This document shows, piece by piece, positions 14,916 to 21,775 of a stretch of DNA of 23,716 nt. The notes beneath the pieces were generated by a model that saw only the letters and a program-made list of their open reading frames with translations, was not told the origin of the DNA and did not search any database. Position 1 is the stretch's first letter; every line of letters starts with the position of its first letter. This DNA is from Candidatus Bipolaricaulota bacterium. Its GTDB lineage: Bacteria > Bipolaricaulota > Bipolaricaulia > Bipolaricaulales > Bipolaricaulaceae. Where the stretch lies: contig JAJOKL010000138.1 in the NCBI GenBank assembly GCA_021129895.1, forward strand, positions 28,027-51,742, written 5' to 3'. The position numbers were made by a program, and so were the translations under genes.

Positions 14916-14920
14916 TAGCA
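14907..14920. promoter_or_regulatory. Perfect 14-bp palindrome in a divergent promoter region
   Basis: TGCTATATATAGCA is a perfect inverted repeat. Its A/T core can serve as a -10 box in both directions: for the AMP-forming synthetase on the plus strand and for the conserved hypothetical on the minus strand, whose ATG starts at the last base of the palindrome. It could also be a small-ligand repressor site. It stands out as an A/T island in G+C-rich DNA. Confidence 0.5.
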
Positions 14921-14950
14921 AACCCAAATCCCAAGCAAAGGGGTGACCGA

Positions 14951-16576
14951 ATGCGGTTCACTAAACAGGACTATGAACGTGAGCGTCGGGAGTTTCGCTG
15001 GGATATCCCCCAGGATTTTTCCATCGTGAAGGTGGTGGAGGGCCACGCGGCCCGGAAGCCCGACCGCCCCTGCGTGGTTTGGGAGTCGGAAGCCGGGGAG
15101 CGGCGCACCCTCACCTGGGGGGAGCTCTCGGAGCTGTCGGCGCGGTTCGCCGCGGTGCTGCAGGGCTTGGGGGTGAAGAAAGGGGACCCGGTGATGCACA
15201 TCTTCCCCCGGCTTCCCGAGGCATACATCGTGCAGCTGGGCACGTTCAAGGCCGGCGGGGTGGCGGTGCCCTGCACCGAGATGCTGCGGCCCAAGGAGAT
15301 CGTGTACCGGGCCGAAGTGTCCGGGGCCCGGGTGATCGTGGCCCATACCACCACCGCCGACCAGGTGGAGGAGGCCTGGGGCAAGTGCCCCCTGGAGCAT
15401 CGCATCCTGATCGGCGGGGAGCGGCCGGGCTGGCTGTCCTTCGAAGCGGCCGTCTCCCAGGCCCGGCCCGCGACCCCGGTGACCCTTTCCCCCACCGACC
15501 CTATGACCATCAACTTCACCTCCGGCACCACCGGCAACCCCAAGCCGGTGATGCACCGCCACCGCTGGATGTACGGGCACAACTGGGTCACGGCCCGCTA
15601 CTGGTGGGCGGCTACCGAGGACGATTTCATCTGGGCCACCACCGCCCCGGGCTGGGCCATGTGGTATTGGTCCCCCATCGGGGTGGGCCTCACCTGCGGG
15701 GCCACCCAGTTCTCCTACCACGGGCGGTTCGACCCGGAGAGGTACCTGGATATCCTGTCCCGCTACCCCATCACCAAGCTGTGTGCCACCCCCACCGAGT
15801 ACCGGATGATCGTGGCCCACGTGGCGGACCTGGCTTCCTGGCGGGAGAAGCTAAAACTCAAAGATGCCCTGTCTGCCGGGGAGCCATTGAACGCCGAGGT
15901 GATCGACACCGTACGTGATTCCCTTGGTGTGACGATCCGGGACGGCTACGGCCAGACGGAATCGGTGTGCCTGGTGTGTAACTACCCGGGCCTGCCAGTG
16001 AAGCCGGGGTCCATGGGCGTCCCCACCCCCGGGCCGAACGCCACCGTGATCGACGAGGAAGGAAACCCGGTGGGGCCCGGAGGCCTGGGGGAGATCGCTG
16101 TTCCAGTAGGGAACCCGGGCATCTTCGACGGCTATTGGCGGGACCCCGAGCTCACCCGGGCCGTGTTCTCCGGCAAGTGGTACCGGACTGGGGACCTAGC
16201 CCGGGTGGACGAGGAGGGGTACCTGTTCTTCGAAGGGCGGGCCGACGACATCATCCTGTCGGCGGGTTACCGGATCGGGCCGTTCGAGGTGGAGGACGCC
16301 CTGGTCACCCACCCGGCGGTGGCCGAGGCGGCGGTGGTGGGCTCTCCGCATCCGGAGCGGGGCGAGATCGTGAAGGCCTTCATCATCCTGTCGCCCGGCT
16401 ACGAGCCCTCGGAGGAGCTGGTGCGGGAGCTTCAGGAGCACGTGAAGCGGGTGACCGCCCCCTACAAGTACCCGCGGGAGATCGAGTTCGTGACCGAGCT
16501 TCCCAAGACGGCATCCGGCAAGATCAAGCGGGCCGAGCTCCGCCGCCGCGAGCGAGAACGCAAGGGCGGAAGATGA
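14951..16576 (+). CDS. AMP-forming acyl-CoA synthetase (medium-chain / acetyl-CoA type, ANL superfamily)
   Basis: A 541-residue adenylate-forming enzyme that activates a carboxylic acid with ATP to the acyl-AMP and then the acyl-CoA. The P-loop A3 motif TSGTTGNPK is at 190-198. The substrate and adenine region includes TTAPGWAMWYW and GYGQTES, the hinge is in YRTGDLARVDEEGYLFFEGR, and the C-terminal TASGKIKR supplies catalytic K524. The length and the GWAMWYW segment resemble the MACS (AcsM) group more than classical acetyl-CoA synthetase, so medium-chain or branched acids are likely substrates. ATG 14951 has AAGGGG seven bases upstream. Its TGA overlaps the cytidine deaminase ATG. Complete, no missing motifs. 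Confidence 0.93.
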   Translation: MRFTKQDYERERREFRWDIPQDFSIVKVVEGHAARKPDRPCVVWESEAGERRTLTWGELSELSARFAAVLQGLGVKKGDPVMHIFPRLPEAYIVQLGTFKAGGVAVPCTEMLRPKEIVYRAEVSGARVIVAHTTTADQVEEAWGKCPLEHRILIGGERPGWLSFEAAVSQARPATPVTLSPTDPMTINFTSGTTGNPKPVMHRHRWMYGHNWVTARYWWAATEDDFIWATTAPGWAMWYWSPIGVGLTCGATQFSYHGRFDPERYLDILSRYPITKLCATPTEYRMIVAHVADLASWREKLKLKDALSAGEPLNAEVIDTVRDSLGVTIRDGYGQTESVCLVCNYPGLPVKPGSMGVPTPGPNATVIDEEGNPVGPGGLGEIAVPVGNPGIFDGYWRDPELTRAVFSGKWYRTGDLARVDEEGYLFFEGRADDIILSAGYRIGPFEVEDALVTHPAVAEAAVVGSPHPERGEIVKAFIILSPGYEPSEELVRELQEHVKRVTAPYKYPREIEFVTELPKTASGKIKRAELRRRERERKGGR

Positions 16577-16968
16577 GAGAGCGGGACCTGATAGAGGAAG
16601 CGGTTAAAGCCAGGGGAAACGCTTATGCCCCGTATTCGAACTTTCAGGGGGGGGCAGCCCTTTTGGCCGCCGACGGGCGGATCTTCACCGGCTGCAACGT
16701 GGAGAACGCCTCCTATGGGCTCACCATCTGCGCCGAACGGGTGGCACTGTTCAAGGCCGTCTCGGAGGGGGCGCGGGAGTTTAAGGCGATCGCCATCGCC
16801 TGCGGGGCCGGGCCCTGCGCCCCCTGCGGCGCCTGCCGCCAGGTGCTCTCCGAGTTCGCCCCAGACCTCCTGGTGATCATGACCGACGCCCAGGGCAAGG
16901 AGATCCGGCGAGAAAAACTGTCCACTCTGCTGCCCCTGGCCTTCGGCCCCGGGGAGCTCGCGGGCTGA
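16573..16968 (+). CDS. cdd: Cytidine deaminase
   Basis: A 131-residue homotetrameric-type cytidine deaminase that converts (deoxy)cytidine to (deoxy)uridine in pyrimidine salvage. Substrate residues are in YAPYSNFQGGAAL and TGCNVENASYG. The catalytic zinc site is formed by C53 in TICAERVAL, with proton shuttle E55, and by C82 and C85 in PCAPCGACRQ. Length and motifs are standard. The start ATG overlaps the stop of the acyl-CoA synthetase (ATGA), so it is translationally coupled to a functionally unrelated gene. About 70 bp follow before the lipoprotein gene. Confidence 0.95.
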   Translation: MRERDLIEEAVKARGNAYAPYSNFQGGAALLAADGRIFTGCNVENASYGLTICAERVALFKAVSEGAREFKAIAIACGAGPCAPCGACRQVLSEFAPDLLVIMTDAQGKEIRREKLSTLLPLAFGPGELAG

Positions 16969-17037
16969 GGCCCCGGTACAAAGCGCACCCGAGCAGGGGA
17001 CCAATGTAATCGCCATAGCGTTCCGTCTCCCTTTACC

Positions 17038-17769
17038 ATGCCGTCGATGTCCGAGCTGAGAGGAAAGCTGCGACACATCGGGTGGCTCAAGGGGGGGTTA
17101 GCCCTGCTCCTCCCGTTACTCCTTCTCACCGGCTGCGCCAGGATCTCCGCCACCATCCAGGGCTATTCCCCCGCCGATCCGGAGGCGCCCATCCAGGTCC
17201 AGGCTGGAGAGCCGGTGACCGTGAGCGTCACCGTGGCCAACACGGGGAACCGGGCTCGGGCCTTCCTGGTGGAGGCCAAGGTGTTCAACGTTATGAACGT
17301 GGAGGTTCAGAAGTTCTCCACCCGGATGGATCCCCCCCTGGCTCCCCAGGAAGCCCGTTCCGTGTCCTGGACATTTGTGCCGGACACCGAAGGTCCCTAT
17401 TTCCTGCAGTTCTACGTGTACAAGGATGAGGGGGCACTGCTCGCCCAAGCGCCGGAGCTCCCGGAGCGGCTGATCGTGGTGGCCGCGCCAGCTGAAACCC
17501 CCACCGTGGCGGCCAAGTTCGAGCCCGGCGAGCGGGTGCGGGTGATGGAGAACCTCAACGTCCGCCAGGGGCCCAGCATCGCCCAGCCCGAGGTGGAGGA
17601 TCCGGACTACCCTGGGTACATGCCCACCGGGAGCCTGGGCAACGTGATCGAGGGCCCAGTGCAGGCCGACGGCTACACCTGGTGGAAGGTGGAGTTCGAC
17701 CGGGGCGTGACCGGTTGGTGCGTGGAGGACGGGATCGAAAGCCTGGACGTCCTCCTGGGCCGGAAGTAG
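17038..17769 (+). CDS. Lipoprotein with an Ig-like domain and a C-terminal SH3b domain
   Basis: A 243-residue exported protein. Residues 1-33 form a lipoprotein signal peptide: basic N-region, hydrophobic GLALLLPLLLL, and lipobox LLTGC with lipidated C33. Residues 50-150 resemble a CARDB/Ig-like beta-sandwich (GEPVTVSVTVANTGNRARAFLVEAKV, LAPQEARSVSWTFVPDTEGPYFLQFYVY). Residues 165-238 match a bacterial SH3 domain (GERVRVMENLNVRQGPS, then TWWKVEFDRGVTGWCVEDGIE), usually a cell-wall or ligand-binding module. Starts at 17038 and 17047 are both possible; neither has a clear ribosome binding site. A TGTAAT box at 17004-17009 could be its -10. The partner and function are unknown. Convergent with iolO, with 55 bp between stops and no evident T-run terminator. 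Confidence 0.88.
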   Translation: MPSMSELRGKLRHIGWLKGGLALLLPLLLLTGCARISATIQGYSPADPEAPIQVQAGEPVTVSVTVANTGNRARAFLVEAKVFNVMNVEVQKFSTRMDPPLAPQEARSVSWTFVPDTEGPYFLQFYVYKDEGALLAQAPELPERLIVVAAPAETPTVAAKFEPGERVRVMENLNVRQGPSIAQPEVEDPDYPGYMPTGSLGNVIEGPVQADGYTWWKVEFDRGVTGWCVEDGIESLDVLLGRK

Positions 17770-17824
17770 CGGTCCGGAACCGCGCAGGGCCTCTATCCGA
17801 CCCGATGGGCCACGTGGCGAGGCA

Positions 17825-18616
17825 CTACCACCCCAGCACCCGGTCGGCCACTTTGGGGAACTCGAGCAGCGCTTGGGGGGTCGGCCTGAGGAGCGCCTCC
17901 ACCACCAGCGCCCCCCGGTAGTCGATCTCTTCCAGGGCAGCCATTACTCCGGGGAAGGGGAGGTGGCCGTGGCCGGGAACCCAGCGGTTGGAGTCAGCCA
18001 GATGCACGTGGAATAGCCTGTCCCCGGCGGCGCGGATGGCCTCCCGGAAACCCCGCTCCTCGATGTTGGCGTGGAAGGTGTCAAACAGGATCCCAAGGTT
18101 TTCGGCCCCCACCTTCTCCACCACCTCCAGGGCCTCCGCCACAGTGTTGATGAGGCGCGACTCGTACCGGTTCAGGGGCTCCAGGGCGATCTTCACGTCC
18201 GCATCGAAGCGAACGCATTCCTTTAGGGATTCCACAAGCAAGTCCAGGGAGCCGGCAGCGCCCCGCAGCAGGCCCACGATCACCACCGCCCCGTGGGGTG
18301 CGGCCAGGCGCATGTGATCGCGGATGCGCTCGATGGCCCGGGCCCGCACCTCGGCCTCCGAGGAGGAGAGGGACAGGCCCTCCACCCCTGCCGCCTGGCC
18401 GGTGGTTAAAGAGGAGAGGCGGAGGTTTTCCCCAGCGAGGGCCTCCGCCACCTCTTCAAGATCGCGCTTTCTGGGGTCCGTGACCGCAAGCTCCACCGCC
18501 TGGTATCCCGCCCGGGCCACCTGCCCCAGGGCCCGCTGCCACTCCCCCGGGGGGAAGGGCGAAAACGGGGTGGGGTCCTGCAGGGGCACGATCATCCCCA
18601 GCGGCCACCTGTTCAC
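17825..18616 (-). CDS. iolO: 5-keto-L-gluconate epimerase (IolO-like TIM barrel)
   Basis: A complete 263-residue D-tagatose-3-epimerase-type TIM barrel. Strand-end motifs carry the metal ligands: E in ALEPLNRYES, D and H in LFDTFHANIEE, H in FHVHLADSNRWVPGHGH, and E in VVEALLRP. From memory it resembles the Thermotoga maritima enzyme TM0416 (GYQAVELAVTDP, TTGQAAGVEGLSLS, VIVGLLRG), which interconverts 5-keto-L-gluconate and D-tagaturonate after IolN opens the inositol ring. The start is GTG 18616; ATG 18595, with AGGTGG upstream, is an alternative that removes seven residues. It is the last gene of the inositol locus, separated from iolN by a heptad repeat array. A different keto-sugar epimerase remains possible, but the context argues for IolO. 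Confidence 0.82.
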   Translation of the reverse strand: MNRWPLGMIVPLQDPTPFSPFPPGEWQRALGQVARAGYQAVELAVTDPRKRDLEEVAEALAGENLRLSSLTTGQAAGVEGLSLSSSEAEVRARAIERIRDHMRLAAPHGAVVIVGLLRGAAGSLDLLVESLKECVRFDADVKIALEPLNRYESRLINTVAEALEVVEKVGAENLGILFDTFHANIEERGFREAIRAAGDRLFHVHLADSNRWVPGHGHLPFPGVMAALEEIDYRGALVVEALLRPTPQALLEFPKVADRVLGW

Positions 18617-18620
18617 TTTG

Positions 18621-18648
18621 GATCACCGATCACGGTTCACGGATGACG
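18621..18648. repeat. Degenerate heptad array, four 7-bp units, iolN-iolO junction
   Basis: Four adjacent 7-bp units (starting 18621, 18628, 18635, 18642), each fitting the pattern G-W-T-S-A-C-S, e.g. GATCACG and GTTCACG. It fills the gap between the iolN stop (18650) and the iolO start (18616). The same pattern with G or C in the first position recurs at 19767-19842. Confidence 0.65.
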
Positions 18649-18649
18649 A

Positions 18650-19750
18650 TCAAAAGCCCCGGCGGGGCAGGGCGTAGACCGGCTTCCAGCCCGGTTCCTC
18701 CGGCCACTTGAGATAAGGGGCCATCTCCTGGGCGGTGCGCAAAGTGACCTCCTCCACCGGCGGCAGCTTCCCAGGAGGGAACGCGTCCAGGATCTGGTCC
18801 ACCACCAGCGTGAGGTACTTGAGGATCGCCGCCACCGGGCGCTTGGCCTTCTCCGCCTTGGCCAGGGTGGGCTTTCCCACTGAGCCGTGCGGGGTGGCGG
18901 CGAGCTCGATGGCGATGTGCCCCTCCCCCTCGGACCACCGGTGCGGCCTGCGATAGGGGTCCACCGAGGTGTCGAAGTGCCCGGGTGGGAGGTAGGATTT
19001 CCCCTCCTCGTCGAGTGCCTTGGACATGTCGATCATCCCCTCGGGAAAGAGGAGCAGCCCCAGGGAAGTCTCGTGCTCGGCGGAATGGATGAAGTCGGTC
19101 TCCCAACCCGTCTTTTCGCAAGGGGTAAAGAACTCGCGCACGCACCGGTGCCAGTCGAAGATCTGGTAGATCCCCGGCAGCTGATACCGGTACATGAACT
19201 CATGCAGGGCCGACTCCAGCACCCACAGCTGGCCGTGGTTGTTGATGATGAGCTGCTTGCGGAAGCCGTCGTTCCACAAGCCCAGCATGACGTTGATCAG
19301 GGTCTCCCGTACCACCTCCTCGGGCATGATGATGGTGCCGGGCATGCCGATGTGGTGGTAGGGGTGTGCCCCGTAGATGATGGGGGGGAAGACCAGGTTC
19401 ACCGGCCGGCCCCGCTTTTCCGTGTAGCGGCGCAGCCCCTCGATGAGCTGGGTGACCTGGAAGATGTCGTGGCCGGAGCAGGAGTGCTCCCCGTGCCGCT
19501 CGGTGGAGGCCACTGGGATGATGACGATGTCGTTCTTTTTGCGGTTCTCCACCACCTGGGCCCGGGGAGTGGTCTGGATGTAGGTCCCGGGCTTCCCCAG
19601 CTCCGGCGGGGAGGGGATGCCGTACTCGGAGAGAATCCGGTCGATCTCCTCCTCCGGGGCGTCCCAGATCTCCTTCTTCAGCCGCCCCACCTGGGTATCC
19701 TCGAACACCACCTGCGGGATCCCCGTGGTCAGCCACTTGCTCTCACCCAT
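18650..19750 (-). CDS. iolN: Creatininase-fold hydrolase, probable 3-dehydro-scyllo-inosose hydrolase (IolN)
   Basis: A 366-residue creatininase/creatinine amidohydrolase family metalloenzyme. Metal-site motifs are IPVASTERHGEHSCSGHD (E84, H86, D95), the loop PPIIYGAHPYHH, MPGTI, GFRKQLIINNHGQ (H172), and SAEHETS (E225). The long N-terminal extension (about 75 residues) and INNHGQ in place of the common NGHGGN set it apart from creatininase and fit the inositol-pathway branch. IolN opens the ring of the diketo-inositol to 5-keto-L-gluconate. Start ATG 19750 has a near-perfect AAGGAGG. Flanked on both sides by heptad repeats and placed between iolM and iolO, as expected for the Thermotoga-type pathway. 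Family certain; substrate from context and recalled homology. Confidence 0.82.
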   Translation of the reverse strand: MGESKWLTTGIPQVVFEDTQVGRLKKEIWDAPEEEIDRILSEYGIPSPPELGKPGTYIQTTPRAQVVENRKKNDIVIIPVASTERHGEHSCSGHDIFQVTQLIEGLRRYTEKRGRPVNLVFPPIIYGAHPYHHIGMPGTIIMPEEVVRETLINVMLGLWNDGFRKQLIINNHGQLWVLESALHEFMYRYQLPGIYQIFDWHRCVREFFTPCEKTGWETDFIHSAEHETSLGLLLFPEGMIDMSKALDEEGKSYLPPGHFDTSVDPYRRPHRWSEGEGHIAIELAATPHGSVGKPTLAKAEKAKRPVAAILKYLTLVVDQILDAFPPGKLPPVEEVTLRTAQEMAPYLKWPEEPGWKPVYALPRRGF

Positions 19751-19766
19751 GTTTCCTCCTTACCTC

Positions 19767-19794
19767 CGTGACGCGTTACGGGTGACGCGTGACA
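19767..19794. repeat. Degenerate heptad array, four 7-bp units, iolM-iolN junction (first block)
   Basis: Units start at 19767, 19774, 19781 and 19788 and fit S-G-T-K-A-C-R, e.g. CGTGACG and CGTTACG. A weaker fifth unit (GGTATGG) follows at 19795. It lies in the leader of iolN, ending a few bases from its ribosome binding site. The units are near reverse-complements of those in the second block, so the two blocks can pair. Confidence 0.7.
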
Positions 19795-19814
19795 GGTATG
19801 GAACAGGCCAGTCC

Positions 19815-19842
19815 CGTCACGCGTTACGCGTCACCGGTCACG
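19815..19842. repeat. Degenerate heptad array, four 7-bp units, iolM-iolN junction (second block)
   Basis: Units start at 19815, 19822, 19829 and 19836 and fit S-G-T-Y-A-C-S, e.g. CGTCACG and GGTCACG. The last unit contains the iolM stop codon (19840-19838). It is separated from the first block by 20 bp and out of 7-bp phase with it by one base. Confidence 0.7.
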
Positions 19843-20998
19843 GTTTTATGATGATCTTCCCGTCCTCGCGCCGGGTGGCCTTCTCCAGGGCGGCCACCGC
19901 CTCACCCAGGGGGAAGCGAGAGGTGATGATCTTGGAGTTGTCGATGAGGCCTGCCCCCATGAGGCGGATCACCGAGGGGAAGATGCCGTGGCCGGAGTGT
20001 CCCTGGGCACCGAACAGCTGCGACCGCCGCACCTGGAACCGCTCCAGGAACATGGGCACCCGCTGGGCGGCCCGCCCCACCACCGCGATCTTCCCGTTGA
20101 TGGCCAGGGTCTTTTCCATCTCGGGGATGGTGAGCTCCGGGGCCCCGGCCGCCTCCACCGACAGGTCCGCCCCCTCCCCGTGGGTGACCTCCATCACCAC
20201 CTGGGAAGGGGTGACCTGGCGGGGATCGTAGACATAGTCCGCCCCCACCTCTTTGGCGAGCTTCCTGCGGACCTCGGAGACCTCGAAGGCGATCACCTTG
20301 GCGGCGCCGGCGGCCTTGCAGAGCTGGATGGCAGCTAGGCCGATGGGCCCGGCCCCGTAGATCGCCACGTAGGCCCCGGGCCGAAAGCCCCCGGCCCGTT
20401 CGAACACGGTGTTGTAGGCCACACAGGTGGGCTCGGTGGTGGCGGCCACTTCCCAGGCCAGCTCCTCATCGGAATAGCGTTCGAAGATCGCGTCCACCTT
20501 CCAGCACAGCTTGGCCGGCACCACGATGTATTCGGCCATGGCCCCGTCGATGGTGAACCCGATCTCCTCCAGGTTCTGGCAGTGGTTGGGGAAACCGTCC
20601 CGGCAGGGCCGGCAGTAGCCGCACCACACCATCTCCTCCACCGTGACCCGATCCCCGGGCTTGAAGTTTTCTGCTTCTGGGCCAGGCCCCACCTCCACAA
20701 TTTCTCCGGAAAACTCGTGGCCGATGATGGCGGGGAACTTGGTGAGGCCTGGGTAGAGGATGTAGTCGTCCTGGTCGGTCTCGTAGAAGTGGACGTCCGA
20801 GCCGCATACCCCGCAGGCCTTCACCCTGAACAGCACCTGGCCGGGGCCGGGTTTGGGGTCGGGGACCTCCTTCAGCTCCAGCTTGGGGTGCCTCCAGACG
20901 TTGAACCCCTCGATGGCCTTGCCGGTTTTCCTCTCCCAGTCCGAGACCTGGTAGGTGGGCCTCGGGGCCCAGTCAGCCGTGAGCACCAGTGCCTTCAT
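19838..20998 (-). CDS. iolM: Zinc-dependent alcohol dehydrogenase, probable scyllo-inosose 3-dehydrogenase (IolM)
   Basis: A 386-residue medium-chain dehydrogenase/reductase. Catalytic zinc ligands are C65 in ACGVCGSDVH, H94 and E95 in IIGHEFSGE. The structural zinc loop has C126, C129, C132 and C140 (WCGYCRPCRDGFPNHC). The NAD-binding motif is AIYGAGPIGL (215-220 core). An N-terminal insertion (about residues 15-38, WERKTGKAIEGFNVWRHP) is unlike common sorbitol or threonine dehydrogenases and fits the Thermotoga inositol enzyme as I recall it. That enzyme oxidises 2-keto-myo-inositol (scyllo-inosose) to the diketone that IolN hydrolyses. Start ATG 20998 has AAAGGGGG upstream. A promoter and a LacI-type operator lie directly in front, so it can be expressed separately from iolG. 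Confidence 0.85.
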   Translation of the reverse strand: MKALVLTADWAPRPTYQVSDWERKTGKAIEGFNVWRHPKLELKEVPDPKPGPGQVLFRVKACGVCGSDVHFYETDQDDYILYPGLTKFPAIIGHEFSGEIVEVGPGPEAENFKPGDRVTVEEMVWCGYCRPCRDGFPNHCQNLEEIGFTIDGAMAEYIVVPAKLCWKVDAIFERYSDEELAWEVAATTEPTCVAYNTVFERAGGFRPGAYVAIYGAGPIGLAAIQLCKAAGAAKVIAFEVSEVRRKLAKEVGADYVYDPRQVTPSQVVMEVTHGEGADLSVEAAGAPELTIPEMEKTLAINGKIAVVGRAAQRVPMFLERFQVRRSQLFGAQGHSGHGIFPSVIRLMGAGLIDNSKIITSRFPLGEAVAALEKATRREDGKIIIKP

Positions 20999-21008
20999 AC
21001 TGCCCCCT

Positions 21009-21026
21009 TTTGCAAACGTTTGTAAA
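21009..21026. promoter_or_regulatory. LacI-family type operator in front of iolM
   Basis: An 18-bp inverted repeat with a central CG (TTTGCAAACGTTTGTAAA), matching in eight of nine base pairs. The AAACGTTT core is typical of LacI/GalR-family sites. It begins about 2 bp after the predicted start of transcription from the -10 box at 21041-21036 and ends 10 bp before the iolM start codon, so a bound repressor would block initiation or elongation. No regulator gene is in the window. Confidence 0.72.
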
Positions 21027-21035
21027 CCCGGGGCA

Positions 21036-21044
21036 AGTATACCA
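21036..21044 (-). promoter_or_regulatory. Putative extended -10 promoter for iolM-iolN-iolO
   Basis: On the minus strand TGGTATACT is an extended -10 element (TGn plus TATACT). No good -35 box lies at the right distance, which is common for extended -10 promoters. The predicted start near 21028 places the operator at 21009-21026 within the first bases of the transcript. Confidence 0.5.
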
Positions 21045-21064
21045 CCCCCGGCCGGGTTCACCCA

Positions 21065-21775
21065 CTACCCACGCAGAGGGCGAGGCGGGCCCGAGTAGCC
21101 GACCTCGTCCAAGGCGGAAAACACCCGGTCGAACGGGATGTGGCCCCTGCCGGGAGCCCGCCGGTTGGAGTCGGCCACGTGAAACAGAAAAAGCCGACAT
21201 CCCACCCGCCGGATCACCTCGGGAAGGTCGGCCTCCTCGATGTTCATGTGATAGGCGTCGAGCAGCACCCCCAGGGCGGGGGAGCCCACCTCCTCCACCA
21301 GCGCCAGGGCCTGGACAGCAGTGTTGGCTAGATGCGACTCGTAGCGGTTGAGCACCTCCAAGGCCAGCACCAGTCCCAGCCCTTCCGCCCGCTTTGCCAG
21401 GTGCGCCAGTCCCTCGGAAAATAGCTTCTCCTCCTCGGCCTGGGAGGCGACCGGGCGCACCCTGCCCACCCGGCCGTGGCAGGCCACCACCCCGGCCCCC
21501 AGCTCGGCCGCGTAGTCGAGGAGTTTTAGGTAGTAATCGAGGGCTTTGCCCCGGACCTGCGGATCGGGGTGCGCCAGGTCCACATCCAAGGGGGTGAGGG
21601 AGAAGGGGACAAGGCCACAGTCCTCCAGGATCCGCCGGGCCTCTTGGGGTCGGTACTTCTCGGGATCGCCGAGGAGCTCCACCCCGGCATAGCCGAGCCG
21701 GGAAAGGCCCCGGGCTATCTCCTCCAACGGGGCGTCTCCGAAGATCCAGGTACAGGCGCCCAGCTGCCAGGGCAT
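21065..21775 (-). CDS. Second sugar isomerase/epimerase TIM barrel, C-terminally truncated
   Basis: A 236-residue protein of the xylose isomerase-like superfamily, paralogous to iolO downstream. It keeps seven barrel strands and ligands: H in VVACHGR, E in ALEVLNRYES, D and H in LLDAYHMNIEE, and H in FHVADSNRRAPGRGH. It then ends at GYSGPPRPLRG where the last strand and helix should follow (the paralogue has about 21 further residues). A one-base shift there would give GPLALCVGSG, closer to strand 8, but that frame also stops almost at once, so the end is missing either way. It starts at ATG 21775, overlapping the iolG stop (TGATG). The loss of the last metal-ligand strand suggests reduced or no activity. 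The promoter and operator for iolM begin right after it. Confidence 0.7.
   Translation of the reverse strand: MPWQLGACTWIFGDAPLEEIARGLSRLGYAGVELLGDPEKYRPQEARRILEDCGLVPFSLTPLDVDLAHPDPQVRGKALDYYLKLLDYAAELGAGVVACHGRVGRVRPVASQAEEEKLFSEGLAHLAKRAEGLGLVLALEVLNRYESHLANTAVQALALVEEVGSPALGVLLDAYHMNIEEADLPEVIRRVGCRLFLFHVADSNRRAPGRGHIPFDRVFSALDEVGYSGPPRPLRG

Noticed and set aside
19767..19842. CRISPR array or transposon ends
   Set aside because: Units are 7 bp, degenerate and directly adjacent without spacers. No Cas gene, transposase or target duplication is nearby.
21065..21120. Explaining the short epimerase by a single sequencing error
   Set aside because: The alternative frame improves only about five residues before its own stop, so an error alone cannot restore the family length.
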